DNA of 64,000 nucleotides from Herpetosiphon aurantiacus DSM 785 (GTDB lineage Bacteria; Chloroflexota; Chloroflexia; Chloroflexales; Herpetosiphonaceae). The position numbers were made by a program, and so were the translations under genes. Where the stretch lies: positions 6,029,199-6,093,198 of the forward strand of contig CP000875.1 in assembly GCA_000018565.1 (NCBI GenBank), in the 5' to 3' direction. Below the pieces are notes generated by a model that searched no databases, had not been told where the DNA came from, and was given only the letters and a program-made list of their open reading frames with translations. Position 1 is the stretch's first letter. Each line of letters opens with the position of its first letter. Positions 1 through 8,649 of the stretch are shown here, one piece after another.

Positions 1-914
1 GTCGCGATCGCCATGCCCAGCACCAAGGCCTCCTGCGTCGTCTGGCTCCGCGACTGGCTCGCCTCCCATTGCCAGCCCGCCGTTTTCCAATCGCGAAACA
101 GGGCCTCAATCGCAGAGCGCCGCCCATACGCCTGCCGAATCGCCCCAATGCCCTCCAGATTGCTCACCAGCAGTAACGGCTCGTGACACGTCGCCTCCCA
201 TGCGGCCACCACTGTCACCGTTCGCCAGCCCGCCTTCTTGAAGGCATGGCCCCGCCGCACCACGCGATGGCCTCGCGTGACCAGCGTGCGGATCATGGTT
301 TCGGTGTGCCCCCGCAGTTGGATGCGGGTATGGCCTTGGACGCGCACGACCCAGCCCCAGCCGTAGGCCGCGACCTGATCGGTGAAGGCGGGGCAGCCAA
401 AAGCACGGTCGGCCACGACGACGACGGACATGGCATTGGGCAGCACCTGCTGCACGCGCTCCAGCAGGGTGGCAACATCGGTCCAGAAGGCGGTGGCGCG
501 GCGGGTATAGCCGGGATGGAGCACCCAGGCAAGCGGAATGGCGCGACCGTGATACCAGAGGGCGGCGGTGAGCAGGGTCCAGCGGTCGGTGTGGGTGGTT
601 TCATCGATGATGACGGTGACGGATTCAGTGGGTGCGATGTGGAGGGTGGTGGCGAGGATGGCGCGATGGAGCGACCACGACAGCTGGGAATCCCGATAGG
701 TGCGGCGCAGTCGGCGTTCGTGACTGGCGGCGTGGGCAGCGGTGGACAGTCCAAGGGCACAGCCCCAGGCCACGACGCGCGTGGTGATGGACGGCATGAG
801 CAGGATGCTGACGAGCCAATCGGTGAGCCGACGGGCAGTCCAGGGCGAGAGGGTGGGCACGGCGGTGCGCAGGATGGTGTTGATCCAGTGGGCAAGGGCT
901 GGTATACTCGGCAT
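1..914 (-). mobile_element. IS4-family DDE transposase, 5' part (runs off the left edge)
   Basis: Translating the minus strand from ATG at 914 gives about 304 codons without a stop, so the gene continues past base 1. It begins MPSIPALAHWINTIL. All three acidic catalytic positions are visible: Asp in IIDETTHTDRW, Asp in VVVVADRAFGC, and Glu in the C-terminal signature. That last segment (YGRRSAIEALFRDWK) fits the IS4-family Y-(2)-R-(3)-E-(6)-K pattern exactly. Base composition is clearly more GC-rich than the flanking kinase gene, consistent with an acquired insertion sequence. Just upstream lies an inverted repeat, ACGACCTCGG at 915-924 and CCGAGGTCGT at 967-976. I could not fix the terminal inverted repeats or target duplication because the other end is outside the window. 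Whether the element is intact is unknown. Confidence 0.85.
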
Positions 915-976
915 ACGACCTCGGTTTTGGGATGGGTTTGGTTTCGTCACCACCCAGTATACCAACCCGAGGTCGT
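915..976. repeat. Inverted repeat upstream of the IS4 transposase
   Basis: Two perfect 10-base arms, ACGACCTCGG (915-924) and CCGAGGTCGT (967-976), flank a 42-base loop directly upstream of the transposase start. A GTATAC word occurs near each arm (902-907 and 957-962). It may be a transposase-binding subterminal site or part of the IS promoter region; this is inference. Confidence 0.45.
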
Positions 977-1094
977 TGTGTGAACCCATGGTGTGCGTCC
1001 CTGTCCGCCCTTAAATGCCGCAGTGGGGGAGGGGTGTTCCAATCGTCATGGTGGGATGGTTCGCAGCGAAAACCGATCCTTGCAAGGCGCTCGA

Positions 1095-2783
1095 TTAATT
1101 TTGATTGAAGCGTGGCAACAATGACCAAATCAACAAACCACCAGCCAACCACCACATCCAAGGGCTATAAATCTGTTGGGCTTGGAGAATGCTCGCGCTG
1201 ATGATCAAGGCGCTTGCCGCAATCCCTGCGGTAAGACGGCTCAATGCCCGCTCGATTCGTTTGGTGGTGCGCTCTAGTTTGACAATTTCGGTGCGCACTT
1301 GCAAATCGCCTTGAGCAGCCTTGACGTAAAATTGTTTGGCATGGCGCGGAATTTGGCTGAGGTCGGTAATTAATTCGCGGCCTTCGTTAATTACCCGTTC
1401 GCGCAGATCGCGGCCACTGGTTTGCTCACGAATAAAGCGTAAGGCAAAGGGTTTAGTCACGCTGAAAATATCAAAATCGGGCGCTAAACCAGCCGCCACG
1501 CCACCGATAATCCCTACCGTGCGTCCCAAAAAGAGTAATGATTGAGGCAACTGAAACGGCAAATCATAGAGCAATTCGCTTAATCCGCCGACAAAACCCT
1601 CAACATCGATTTGTTGCAACTCGCGAATTGTGCGGCCATAGGTATAGGAAAACCAAATTTCCAAGGCTTGGCGTAATTGTTGATCATTGGCATTGGGCAT
1701 GACCACGCCAATCGAGCGTGCGCCATCGATCATACGTTGTGGTTCGCGCATTACCACGCCAGCTGCAATCGTGGCGAGGCCATCCATCACGCTTTGGGGA
1801 ATTGAATCGACCATGCCAAAATCGAGGAAGGTGATTACAAAGGGTTGTTTGCCATTCGCCAAGCGCTCGCCGACAGGCCGCACAAACAAATTGCCTGGGT
1901 GTGGGTCGGCATGAAAAAAGCCATCGGTAAAGCATTGTTGCAAATAGGCCAAATAAAGCTTTTCGGCCAAATCCAGCCGATCTATTCCAGCTGCATCGAG
2001 CGCCGCATATTCCGAAATTTTAATGCCCTCGATTCGCTCCATCACCAAAATTCGTTCAGTTGAATAATCGCGCTGAATTTTTGGCACATAAATATGATCG
2101 TTGCCAGCAAAATTACGCTGAAAGCGCTCGGCGTGATCAGCTTCGCTTAGGTAATCGAGTTCGCGCAGAGTAATTCGCGAAAACTCTTCGATCAGCGCTG
2201 GTAAATCGGTGCGACGGCGAATTGGGCCATAATATTGCATCCAACTAGCAACCCAGCGCAGTGCAGCAATATCGATTTCAACAAATTGCTCAATTTGTGG
2301 GCGTTGAATTTTGATGGCAATCGGCTGATCGTTGTGCAGCGTGGCGAAATGCACTTGGCCAAACGACGCAGCAGCGATTGGTTCACGCTCAAAAGTTTTA
2401 AAAATATGATCGAGTGGTTGGCCTAATTCGTGTTCGATTGTGGCTTGAATCAAGCGAAATGGTACGGGCGAAACTTCATCTTGCAAGCCGATCAAATCTT
2501 CAACCACGGCTGGCGGCAACACATCGACGCGAGTTGAAGCAAATTGCCCAAGCTTAATCATCACGCCGCCAAGATCGATCGCCAAATCGCGGAAGCGCCG
2601 CGAAAAACGCCGATAGCGCTCGATCCGCGTGCGATCCGCGTACCAGCGAAACCAAAACTGCCGTCCGAGCAACAAATCCCAGACGATAATATGGGCAACT
2701 AAGCGCACAAAAAACCACGCGACGCGAAAGAAACGACGGCGGCGTGGAACATTTGGCAACGACACCAACTCAGGTTTACTCAT
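1095..2783 (-). CDS. ABC1/AarF/UbiB-family atypical protein kinase
   Basis: A 562-residue protein of the ABC1 (ADCK/UbiB) family, which in other organisms supports isoprenoid quinone biosynthesis by an ATPase activity at the membrane. The family KxGQ motif is at residues 77-80 (IKLGQFAS). The alanine-rich nucleotide loop is AAASFGQVH near 137-145, the ATP-anchoring lysine lies in AIKIQRP (about 158), and the catalytic and metal-binding segments read DPHPGNLF and FLDFGMV. Two hydrophobic segments near the C terminus (ASALIISASIL, WMWWLAGGLLIW) would anchor it in the membrane. It stands alone; no ubi/men genes are adjacent. Its 3' end lies about 120 bases from the IS4 upstream region. Substrate is unknown; the family call is solid. 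Confidence 0.9.
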   Translation of the reverse strand: MSKPELVSLPNVPRRRRFFRVAWFFVRLVAHIIVWDLLLGRQFWFRWYADRTRIERYRRFSRRFRDLAIDLGGVMIKLGQFASTRVDVLPPAVVEDLIGLQDEVSPVPFRLIQATIEHELGQPLDHIFKTFEREPIAAASFGQVHFATLHNDQPIAIKIQRPQIEQFVEIDIAALRWVASWMQYYGPIRRRTDLPALIEEFSRITLRELDYLSEADHAERFQRNFAGNDHIYVPKIQRDYSTERILVMERIEGIKISEYAALDAAGIDRLDLAEKLYLAYLQQCFTDGFFHADPHPGNLFVRPVGERLANGKQPFVITFLDFGMVDSIPQSVMDGLATIAAGVVMREPQRMIDGARSIGVVMPNANDQQLRQALEIWFSYTYGRTIRELQQIDVEGFVGGLSELLYDLPFQLPQSLLFLGRTVGIIGGVAAGLAPDFDIFSVTKPFALRFIREQTSGRDLRERVINEGRELITDLSQIPRHAKQFYVKAAQGDLQVRTEIVKLERTTKRIERALSRLTAGIAASALIISASILQAQQIYSPWMWWLAGGLLIWSLLPRFNQN

Positions 2784-2864
2784 ACTCGGTATTATAGCAG
2801 GCGATTGCTGCCCGCGTTAGCGATGAGGGGTCAGGGGTCAGGGACTAGCTGTCATTGTAACAAG

Positions 2865-2955
2865 CCCTCACCCCCAGCCCCTCGCCCACGGCGGGCGAGA
2901 GGAGCATTCCTAGAGCGGTTCCCCCTCGCTTCGCCTGTGGGTAAGGGGGTGAGGG
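2865..2955. repeat. Dispersed CCCTCACCCC palindromic repeat, copy 1
   Basis: An approximately 90-base element with perfect 11-base outer arms, CCCTCACCCCC (2865-2875) and GGGGGTGAGGG (2945-2955). It has an inner GC-rich hairpin built from CTCGCCC and GGGCGAG. Related copies occur at 6344-6448, 9201-9266 and 28829-28928, always between genes. It behaves like a REP/MITE-type non-coding repeat. Confidence 0.8.
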
Positions 2956-2997
2956 AACGCTGGCGGTTGTTAATGCGATAAACCATTACAGTTATTG

Positions 2998-3064
2998 ACT
3001 AGCGGAATAATTATTGGTAGTTCCAATCAAACTCCGATAGCCAACGATCAATAGCCTATAGCCA
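2998..3064. repeat. Dispersed TATCGGA/TCCGATA palindromic repeat, degenerate copy
   Basis: The stretch shares the order of words seen in two better copies (11438-11506 and 59632-59692): an AGCGGAATAAT left arm, a TTGGTAGTTCCAATC centre, the right arm TCCGATAGCC (3033-3042), then an ATAGCCTATAGCC tail. The left arm is eroded here. It lies just beyond the end of the first bcp gene. Confidence 0.6.
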
Positions 3065-3071
3065 CATCACC

Positions 3072-3539
3072 TTAAGCTTCTTTGATGATGCGCAGCGCTT
3101 CGCTAATGTGTTTGTTGGCGTTCAGCAATGATGAAAAGATATGCTGAATTGTGCCATGGTGGTCGATAATATAGGTGACCCGGCCTGCCAAAATGCCTAA
3201 AGTGGTTGCCCCATAGAGTTTGCGCACCGTACCATCACGATCACTCAGCAAGGTAAATGGTAAACGATTATTAGCAGCAAACTTTTCGTGCGACTCGACC
3301 GAATCGCTGCTGATACCAATGACTTCGGCTCCCGCTTGCTTGAACACCTCATATTGATCGCGAAAGGCACATACTTCGGCCACGCAGCCAGCCGAATGAT
3401 CCTTGGGATAGAAAAATAAGACGATTTTCTTGTGGCCAAGCAAACTTTGTAAATCGACGAGTTGGCCAGTTTGGTTGGGCAGGCTGAAAGTTGGGGCTTG
3501 ATCGCCAACGGCTAATTTGCCAGCAGTTGCAGTTGTCAT
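3072..3539 (-). CDS. bcp: Bcp-type thioredoxin-dependent peroxiredoxin (copy 1)
   Basis: A 155-residue AhpC/TSA-fold peroxiredoxin of the Bcp/PrxQ class, which reduces peroxides using thioredoxin. The motif FYPKDHSAGCVAEVC places the peroxidatic Cys at 52 and a resolving Cys at 57, the five-residue spacing of atypical two-Cys Bcp enzymes. The start MTTATAGKL at 3539 was chosen because it aligns with copy 2 and has a GGAGG ribosome site upstream; a longer reading frame to 3608 would run into copy 2. It lies 19 bases downstream of copy 2 and is probably co-transcribed with it. The protein is nearly colinear with copy 2, so this is a tandem duplication. Confidence 0.93.
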   Translation of the reverse strand: MTTATAGKLAVGDQAPTFSLPNQTGQLVDLQSLLGHKKIVLFFYPKDHSAGCVAEVCAFRDQYEVFKQAGAEVIGISSDSVESHEKFAANNRLPFTLLSDRDGTVRKLYGATTLGILAGRVTYIIDHHGTIQHIFSSLLNANKHISEALRIIKEA

Positions 3540-3558
3540 AAACTTAATCCTCCAAATC

Positions 3559-4026
3559 CTATGCTTGTTGCAAAATGCGTAATGATTCGTCGATGTGTTT
3601 TTGGGCATTCAAGCGCGATGAGAAAATATGCTGAATCGTGCCTTGTGGATCGATAATATAGGTGACACGGCCACTAAAAATACCCAAGGTCGTCGCCCCA
3701 TAGGCCTTGCGCACAGCACTATCGCCATCACTCAGCAAGGTAAAGGGCAGGCGATGTTTGGCGGCAAATTGCTGATGCGACTCAACTGAATCGCTGCTTA
3801 CGCCAATCACTTCGGCTCCCGCTTGCTTGAACACCTCGTATTGGTCGCGAAACGCACAAACTTCGGCGACACAAATCAGCGAATCATCTTTGGGGTAGAA
3901 GAACAATACAATATGCTTTTTGCCTAGCAAATCGTCTAAATCGATAAGTGCTCCAGTTTGGTTGGGCAAGCGAAAGCGCGGGGCTTGGTCGCCAACTTGA
4001 AGTTTGCCAGTGGTTGTGGTGGTCAT
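3559..4026 (-). CDS. bcp: Bcp-type peroxiredoxin (copy 2, altered active-site loop)
   Basis: Also 155 residues, starting MTTTTTGKLQVGDQAP with a GGAGCAAG-like ribosome site upstream. The active-site segment reads FYPKDDSLICVAEVC, so Cys52 and Cys57 are kept. The usual Pro-Gly (or Ala-Gly in copy 1) just before the peroxidatic Cys has become Leu-Ile, which could alter reactivity or substrate access. It is the promoter-proximal member of the pair and is transcribed divergently from the BTAD regulator. Function as a peroxidase is inferred from family membership. Confidence 0.93.
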   Translation of the reverse strand: MTTTTTGKLQVGDQAPRFRLPNQTGALIDLDDLLGKKHIVLFFYPKDDSLICVAEVCAFRDQYEVFKQAGAEVIGVSSDSVESHQQFAAKHRLPFTLLSDGDSAVRKAYGATTLGIFSGRVTYIIDPQGTIQHIFSSRLNAQKHIDESLRILQQA

Positions 4027-4167
4027 GGGTCTTGCTCCAGCACTAAATTGTGATTGCTGGTTTGATTATCGTTGGCAGCTTTCCCGTTTGGTTTCCCAAA
4101 TCGATTCCGACATTCGGTGATTTTGGTTTAAAATGGTTGCTAGGTGACTTTGGCTTGGGAATTGGCG

Positions 4168-6309
4168 ATGGATCTACACTGCTATTTTTTGGGGCAGCCC
4201 CAAATTGTTTACAACCAAACGGCAATCCATGTGACCAATGCCAAGGCTGTGGCGCTGTTGGCCTATTTGGCATGTCACAATCAACCGCAACCGCGTGAAC
4301 GAATTTTAGGCTTGCTCTGGGCTGAAAGTAGCAGTAGTGCTGCGCGAAAGAACCTGAGCAATTGTCTTTGGCAGTTGCGCCAACAGCTTGGCGAGAGCTG
4401 CATCCTTAGCCATGACGATAGGCTGAGTTTGGGGGAGGCGGTTTGGAGCGATCTGCAGGCACTGTGGCAATTGGATCAGCCTGATCACGCAACCTTGCTC
4501 AATTGTTATCGTGGCCCGTTGCTTGATGGCCTGAATGTACGCGATGCGCCAGAGTTTGAATTGTGGTTGTTGCACGAGCGCAATCGGCTGCTGCAGCATT
4601 ATCTCCAACTGCTTGAGCAAGCCTTACAAACAACCAATGATCAGCAACAAAAACTGCAACTTGCCAATCATGGTTTGGGCGTTGACCCGCTGCACGAACC
4701 ATTCGTTCAAGCGGCGATTCAGGCTTGTTTGGCGCTTGAGCAACGGGCCAATGCCTTACAGCACTACACCAATTTCCAACATCAGCTTGAGCAACAACTC
4801 GGCTTAGAGCCAGCCGCCGCCACTCAAGCCTTGCGTCTGCAAATTCTCGGTACTTCCACAAATCCAACAATCAAGCCGCCGCATCTGCCAACGCCGCGCA
4901 ATACCAGCAAATTAATTGGCCGCGAGCCGGATTATGCGCTGTTGCATGCTGCTTGGCAACGCAGTTTGCAAGGCCAACTTCAAGTGGTATTGCTCACTGG
5001 TGAGTTGGGCATTGGCAAAACCAGTTTATGGCAAACATGGCTAGGCCAAATTCGCGAGGGGCATCAGGTTGTGGTTGCCCGTGGGCTGGAAATTACCCAA
5101 TTGCTGCCATTCGCGCCCTTTTTGGCATGGACTGACCAAACCGCACTGCTTGATTGGCTGTTTGGAGCGCAATCGCCGCTATCGCCCTACTGGCAAAGCG
5201 AATTGGCTCGCTTGATTCCCGATTTCAAACAGCGCGAGATTATTCCGCCGCTGAGCAATGCCACGCCTGCCGAAGAACGCCGCCGCATCTTCGAGGCCAT
5301 GTTGCAAGTACTGGCGCTGTTTGCCGATCAGCCATTGGTATTGGTGCTCGATGACGCGCATTGGGCCGATCAACTTTCGCTGGGCTGGCTGGGTTATGCC
5401 GCCGAGCGCTTACAATCCAAACCTGTGCTGATCATTTTGACCTATCGCGCCAACCAAGTACAGGGCGAATTGGCAAATTTAATCTGGCATTGGCAACGCA
5501 ACCATATCGCCCAACGCCATGAACTACAGCCGCTCAGCCCACGCGAAAGCGAGCAATTGGTATTGCAACAAGGCGGCGATCAACAGCGGAGTGCCCAACT
5601 GTATCGGCGCAGTCGCGGTAATCCCTACTTTTTACATGAGCTATTACATGCTCCAAGCGAGCAAATTCCTAGCTCGCTGGCCGATGTGGTGGGTTTGCGC
5701 TTAACCAACCTGCCAAGTGCCGCCCAAGCCTTGCTCTCTGCTGCCATGATTTTGGGCATCAACAGCAGGCTGGAACTGCTCCAACAAGTCAGTCATTGCG
5801 CCGAAGATCAAGCACTCGATATGCTTGATCTGCTATTACAGCAAGGTATTTTGGCCGAGCAAGCGGGCCAGTATCAAATTGCCCATCCATTAATTGGCGA
5901 AGTTTGGCAGCAGCAGCTGAGTCCTGCTCGTCGCCAAGTATTCCATCGGCGAGCTGCCGAAGCGCTAGCCGAGAGCTATGCAGGCATGTTGCCGATGGTT
6001 GCTGTGCAGTTGGCAAGCCATTACGAAGCGGCTGGCAAAGCCCACGAAGCTGCCCGCTATGCCGAAATGGCAGGCTACCATGCCTTGATTATGGCGGCTG
6101 GCTCAGAAGCAGTTGTGTTGTATCAACGAGCGTTAACCTTAGAGCCAACGCCATTGCGCCAACTTGGTTTGGGGCGAGCTTGGGTATTGCAAGGCGATTT
6201 AGCTGCTGCTCGGGCGAATTTCAATGCAGCGCGGCAAGCCTTTGAATTGCTTGGTGATTTTGAGGGTGCGGCCCAAGCAAGCCTTCAATTAGCAGCAAGT
6301 TATCAATAG
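4168..6309 (+). CDS. BTAD-domain (SARP-like) transcriptional regulator with AAA ATPase, apparently short at the C terminus
   Basis: A protein of about 713 residues. It has an N-terminal winged-helix segment (LHCYFLGQPQIVYNQ to LRQQLG, about 2-75) and a bacterial transcriptional activation domain of helical repeats to about residue 225. A STAND/AAA module follows, with Walker A GELGIGKTS (about 278-286) and Walker B LVLVLDDAHWAD (about 390-398). The rest is helical, with TPR-like sequence at the end (GLGRAWVLQGDLAAARANF). Family members usually run on for several hundred more TPR residues, so this one may be truncated; a repeat cluster begins immediately after the stop. ATG 4168 is preferred over an upstream GTG at 4144, which only adds eight residues lacking similarity to the fold. 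It is divergent from bcp. Its targets are unknown. Confidence 0.8.
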   Translation: MDLHCYFLGQPQIVYNQTAIHVTNAKAVALLAYLACHNQPQPRERILGLLWAESSSSAARKNLSNCLWQLRQQLGESCILSHDDRLSLGEAVWSDLQALWQLDQPDHATLLNCYRGPLLDGLNVRDAPEFELWLLHERNRLLQHYLQLLEQALQTTNDQQQKLQLANHGLGVDPLHEPFVQAAIQACLALEQRANALQHYTNFQHQLEQQLGLEPAAATQALRLQILGTSTNPTIKPPHLPTPRNTSKLIGREPDYALLHAAWQRSLQGQLQVVLLTGELGIGKTSLWQTWLGQIREGHQVVVARGLEITQLLPFAPFLAWTDQTALLDWLFGAQSPLSPYWQSELARLIPDFKQREIIPPLSNATPAEERRRIFEAMLQVLALFADQPLVLVLDDAHWADQLSLGWLGYAAERLQSKPVLIILTYRANQVQGELANLIWHWQRNHIAQRHELQPLSPRESEQLVLQQGGDQQRSAQLYRRSRGNPYFLHELLHAPSEQIPSSLADVVGLRLTNLPSAAQALLSAAMILGINSRLELLQQVSHCAEDQALDMLDLLLQQGILAEQAGQYQIAHPLIGEVWQQQLSPARRQVFHRRAAEALAESYAGMLPMVAVQLASHYEAAGKAHEAARYAEMAGYHALIMAAGSEAVVLYQRALTLEPTPLRQLGLGRAWVLQGDLAAARANFNAARQAFELLGDFEGAAQASLQLAASYQ

Positions 6310-6780
6310 AAGTTGAGGATCAGTTGTTGGGTAGGTTTTAGCCCCCTCACCCCCGACCCCTCTCCCACTGCGGCGGGCGAGGGGAGATCCGATATCAAAT
6401 TGAAGGATTCCCCCTCGCCTCGCGTGCGGGAGAGGGGGCTAGGGGGTGCTTACAAGGGTAGGTTTTTAACAATGATTGCGGATCACCACCCTTCCGTCCC
6501 GCCTCAAGGCGGGAGACGCAGGGGGCTTTAATCCCCCTGCACCCCCTCAATCACAATCAGGGTCGTCATCCATCCAGCGATGAACCACGGGATTTGGTGG
6601 TTCAAACCGGAAAACGGTTAAAACCTACCCTTGAAAGGCTAGGGGGTGAGGGCATAAATATCGACTGCACATCTCCCGCGTCTTTGGTTAAAACCTACCC
6701 TTGTAAGAGTCCCCGATCCTCAAAACCCAACATCATAGGTTCTATGCTCTCTGTTCTTGGCTATAGCTTTACAATAAAAA
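6310..6780. repeat. Non-coding repeat cluster (REP-like arrays)
   Basis: No plausible gene is present. It holds a CCCTCACCCC element at 6344-6448 and a CAAGGGTAGGTT...TTAACAATGATTG element at 6453-6478, which is repeated at 9150-9175. Two perfect 8-base hairpins follow: TCCCGCCT/AGGCGGGA (6497-6514) and GCAGGGGG/CCCCCTGC (6518-6540). Two copies of GGTTAAAACCTACCCTTG sit at 6616-6633 and 6686-6703, matching the reverse complement of the CAAGGGTAGGTT word. The cluster has the look of nested insertions of short palindromic repeats. Confidence 0.75.
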
Positions 6781-6783
6781 CGT

Positions 6784-6813
6784 TTGACAAGCCTATTTGA
6801 TGGCATATATACT
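6784..6813 (+). promoter_or_regulatory. Sigma-70-type promoter for the peptidase-efp-accB unit
   Basis: A consensus -35 box TTGACA (6784-6789) and -10 box TATACT (6808-6813) are separated by 18 bases. The predicted transcript begins near 6820, at the left arm of a hairpin AAGCCCG/CGGGCTT (6819-6825 and 6840-6846) that ends a few bases before the first start codon. Confidence 0.75.
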
Positions 6814-6851
6814 AGACAAAGCCCGTTGGCAACCCCAAGCGGGCTTGTAGT

Positions 6852-7958
6852 GTGCTGAAAGGCTGGTGCGCGGTGTCTCAAGAACGGCTCGCAGCGTTGC
6901 GGATGCTTTTTGAAGCAGCCCAAATCGATGGATTGTTGGTCGCTAATAGCCAAAATCGGCGCTATCTGAGCGGGTTTACTGGCTCGGCGGGCTTGTTGAT
7001 CATTGATGCTCAACGAGCATTATTAATCAGCGATGGCCGCTATACCGTGCAAGCCGCCCAAGAGGCCAGCCAATTTGAAACGATCACCCGCACGCTTGAT
7101 GAAAGCTTGTATAGCTGTGTTGGCCGCCATATTGCGCCGATCAAACGCTTGGGCTTCGAGCCAGCAACCCTCAGCGTTGCCGATTACAATGCCTTGCGCC
7201 AAGCCTTGCCTGCTGATGTAACCTTGGTTGCCATCGGGGCATTGACCGAGCAACTCCGCGCGATCAAAAGCGACGAAGAAGTTGCGGCCTTGCGTCAAGC
7301 AATTAACATCACCGACCAAGCCTTAGCGGCAGTCAAGCCAATGTTGCGCCCAAGCATGCTCGAACGCGAAGTCGCTTGGGAATTGCACAAGGCAATTGTT
7401 GAGCATGGCGGCGATGGTTTAGCTTTTGAAATTATCGTGGGTGCTGGCTTAAATAGTGCTTTGCCCCATTATCACGCTGGTAACGCCCCGCTGGGCCAAG
7501 GCCAGCCGATTGTGGTCGATTTTGGGGCGCTCTATGCTGGCTATCATGGCGATATGACCCGCACCTTGGTGCTCGGCCAGCCCGATGCCAAATTTGATGA
7601 AATTTATGGCATTGTGCGCCACGCGCTTGCGGATGCAACCAACGGCATCACCGCCAATACCACTGGCAAAGAAGCCGATGCCTTGGCTCGCGATGTGATC
7701 GAAGCCTCAGGCTATGGCGAATATTTTAGCCATGGCACAGGCCACGGGGTTGGCCTGCAAATTCATGAAGAGCCACGGCTCAGCCGCGTTCACAACGATT
7801 TGCTGCCAGTTGGCTCAATTTTTAGCATCGAGCCTGGCATTTATTTGCCCGATTGGGGCGGCGTGCGGCTCGAAAACTTGGTTTTACTCAATGCCAATGG
7901 TGTTGAAACGCTTACACAATCGCCACTTGACCCGATCATTGTGATCGAGCAAGCCTAA
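6852..7958 (+). CDS. Xaa-Pro aminopeptidase / M24B metallopeptidase
   Basis: About 361-368 residues, a cytosolic M24 'pita-bread' peptidase that removes or cleaves N-terminal residues next to proline. All five metal ligands can be read: two Asp in VVDFGALYAGYHGDMTRT, His in SHGTGHGVGL, Glu in FSIEPGIYLP, and Glu in GGVRLENLVL. The N-terminal creatinase-like domain starts LAALRMLFEAAQIDGLLV. Two GTG starts are possible: 6852, or 6873 (giving MSQERLAAL) with an AAAGG site upstream. The gene is followed 33 bases later by efp and then accB, the same order as yqhT-efp-accB in Bacillus, so it is part of a conserved unit. Confidence 0.92.
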   Translation: MLKGWCAVSQERLAALRMLFEAAQIDGLLVANSQNRRYLSGFTGSAGLLIIDAQRALLISDGRYTVQAAQEASQFETITRTLDESLYSCVGRHIAPIKRLGFEPATLSVADYNALRQALPADVTLVAIGALTEQLRAIKSDEEVAALRQAINITDQALAAVKPMLRPSMLEREVAWELHKAIVEHGGDGLAFEIIVGAGLNSALPHYHAGNAPLGQGQPIVVDFGALYAGYHGDMTRTLVLGQPDAKFDEIYGIVRHALADATNGITANTTGKEADALARDVIEASGYGEYFSHGTGHGVGLQIHEEPRLSRVHNDLLPVGSIFSIEPGIYLPDWGGVRLENLVLLNANGVETLTQSPLDPIIVIEQA

Positions 7959-7991
7959 AATTTATTACAACCCAAAGGGAGTTCTTGTATC

Positions 7992-8549
7992 ATGGTCTCA
8001 ACAGGTGAAGTACGCAAAGGTCTAACCCTCATTATTGATGGTGAATTGTTCCGCGTGATGGAAGCCAACCACGTCAAGCAAGGTCGTGGCACGGCATTCT
8101 TGCGCCTGACCTTACGCAATGTCCGCACCAGTGCTACAACGGTTAAAACGTTTATGGCTGGCGAACGCTTCGAAGTTGCCCGCTTGTCAACCCGTAACGT
8201 TCAATACCTCTATCGCGAAGATAACTATATCTATGTGATGAACACTGAAACCTACGATCAATTCCCCGTCAGTGTGGATTTGCTCGAAGATGCGTTGTTG
8301 TATATTCGCGAAAACGAAACGTTCGACGTTTTGACCTACGAAGATGAAGTGCTGGATATTTCGTTGCCACCTTCAGTTGAGATGGTTGTGGTTGAAACCG
8401 AGCCAAACTACAAGGGCGATACCGCTTCAGGTGGTGGCAAGCCTGCAACCACCGACACTGGCTTAGTGGTGCAAGTGCCTTCATTCGTCGCGGTTGGCGA
8501 ACGGATTCGGGTTGATACCACCAACGGCAAGTACATTACGCGGATCTAG
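7992..8549 (+). CDS. efp: Translation elongation factor P
   Basis: A 185-residue protein with the three-barrel EF-P layout. It relieves ribosome stalling at polyproline stretches by binding between the P and E sites. The start has a strong AAGGGAG ribosome site. The tip of domain I reads HVKQGRGTAF, so the residue that is modified in other species is Arg32 here, and the usual KPG turn is KQG. The C-terminal signature (VPSFVAVGERIRVDTTNGKYITRI) is canonical. No modification enzyme (EpmA, YmfI or EarP type) is seen nearby. Confidence 0.96.
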   Translation: MVSTGEVRKGLTLIIDGELFRVMEANHVKQGRGTAFLRLTLRNVRTSATTVKTFMAGERFEVARLSTRNVQYLYREDNYIYVMNTETYDQFPVSVDLLEDALLYIRENETFDVLTYEDEVLDISLPPSVEMVVVETEPNYKGDTASGGGKPATTDTGLVVQVPSFVAVGERIRVDTTNGKYITRI

Positions 8550-8649
8550 GTGGGGTTTGACCCATTATTTTAAAGCTGATCATCACGGCGCTGGGCACGA
8601 ATCCCTGCGCCGTCGCCATTTCTCCTTGTGTAGTTGAGGATGCTAGCCC

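Noticed and set aside
183-983. Long plus-strand open frame rich in Gly/Asp
   Set aside because: It is the reverse strand of the IS4 transposase, which carries a full DDE and YREK signature; the Gly-rich product has no motif.
293-1161. Pro/Ser- and Arg/His-rich minus-strand frames
   Set aside because: They are out-of-frame shadows of the transposase and of its upstream GC-rich region.
6313-6531. Open frame giving FSPLTPDPSPTAAGEG
   Set aside because: This is the typical accidental translation of the CCCTCACCCC repeat, not a gene.
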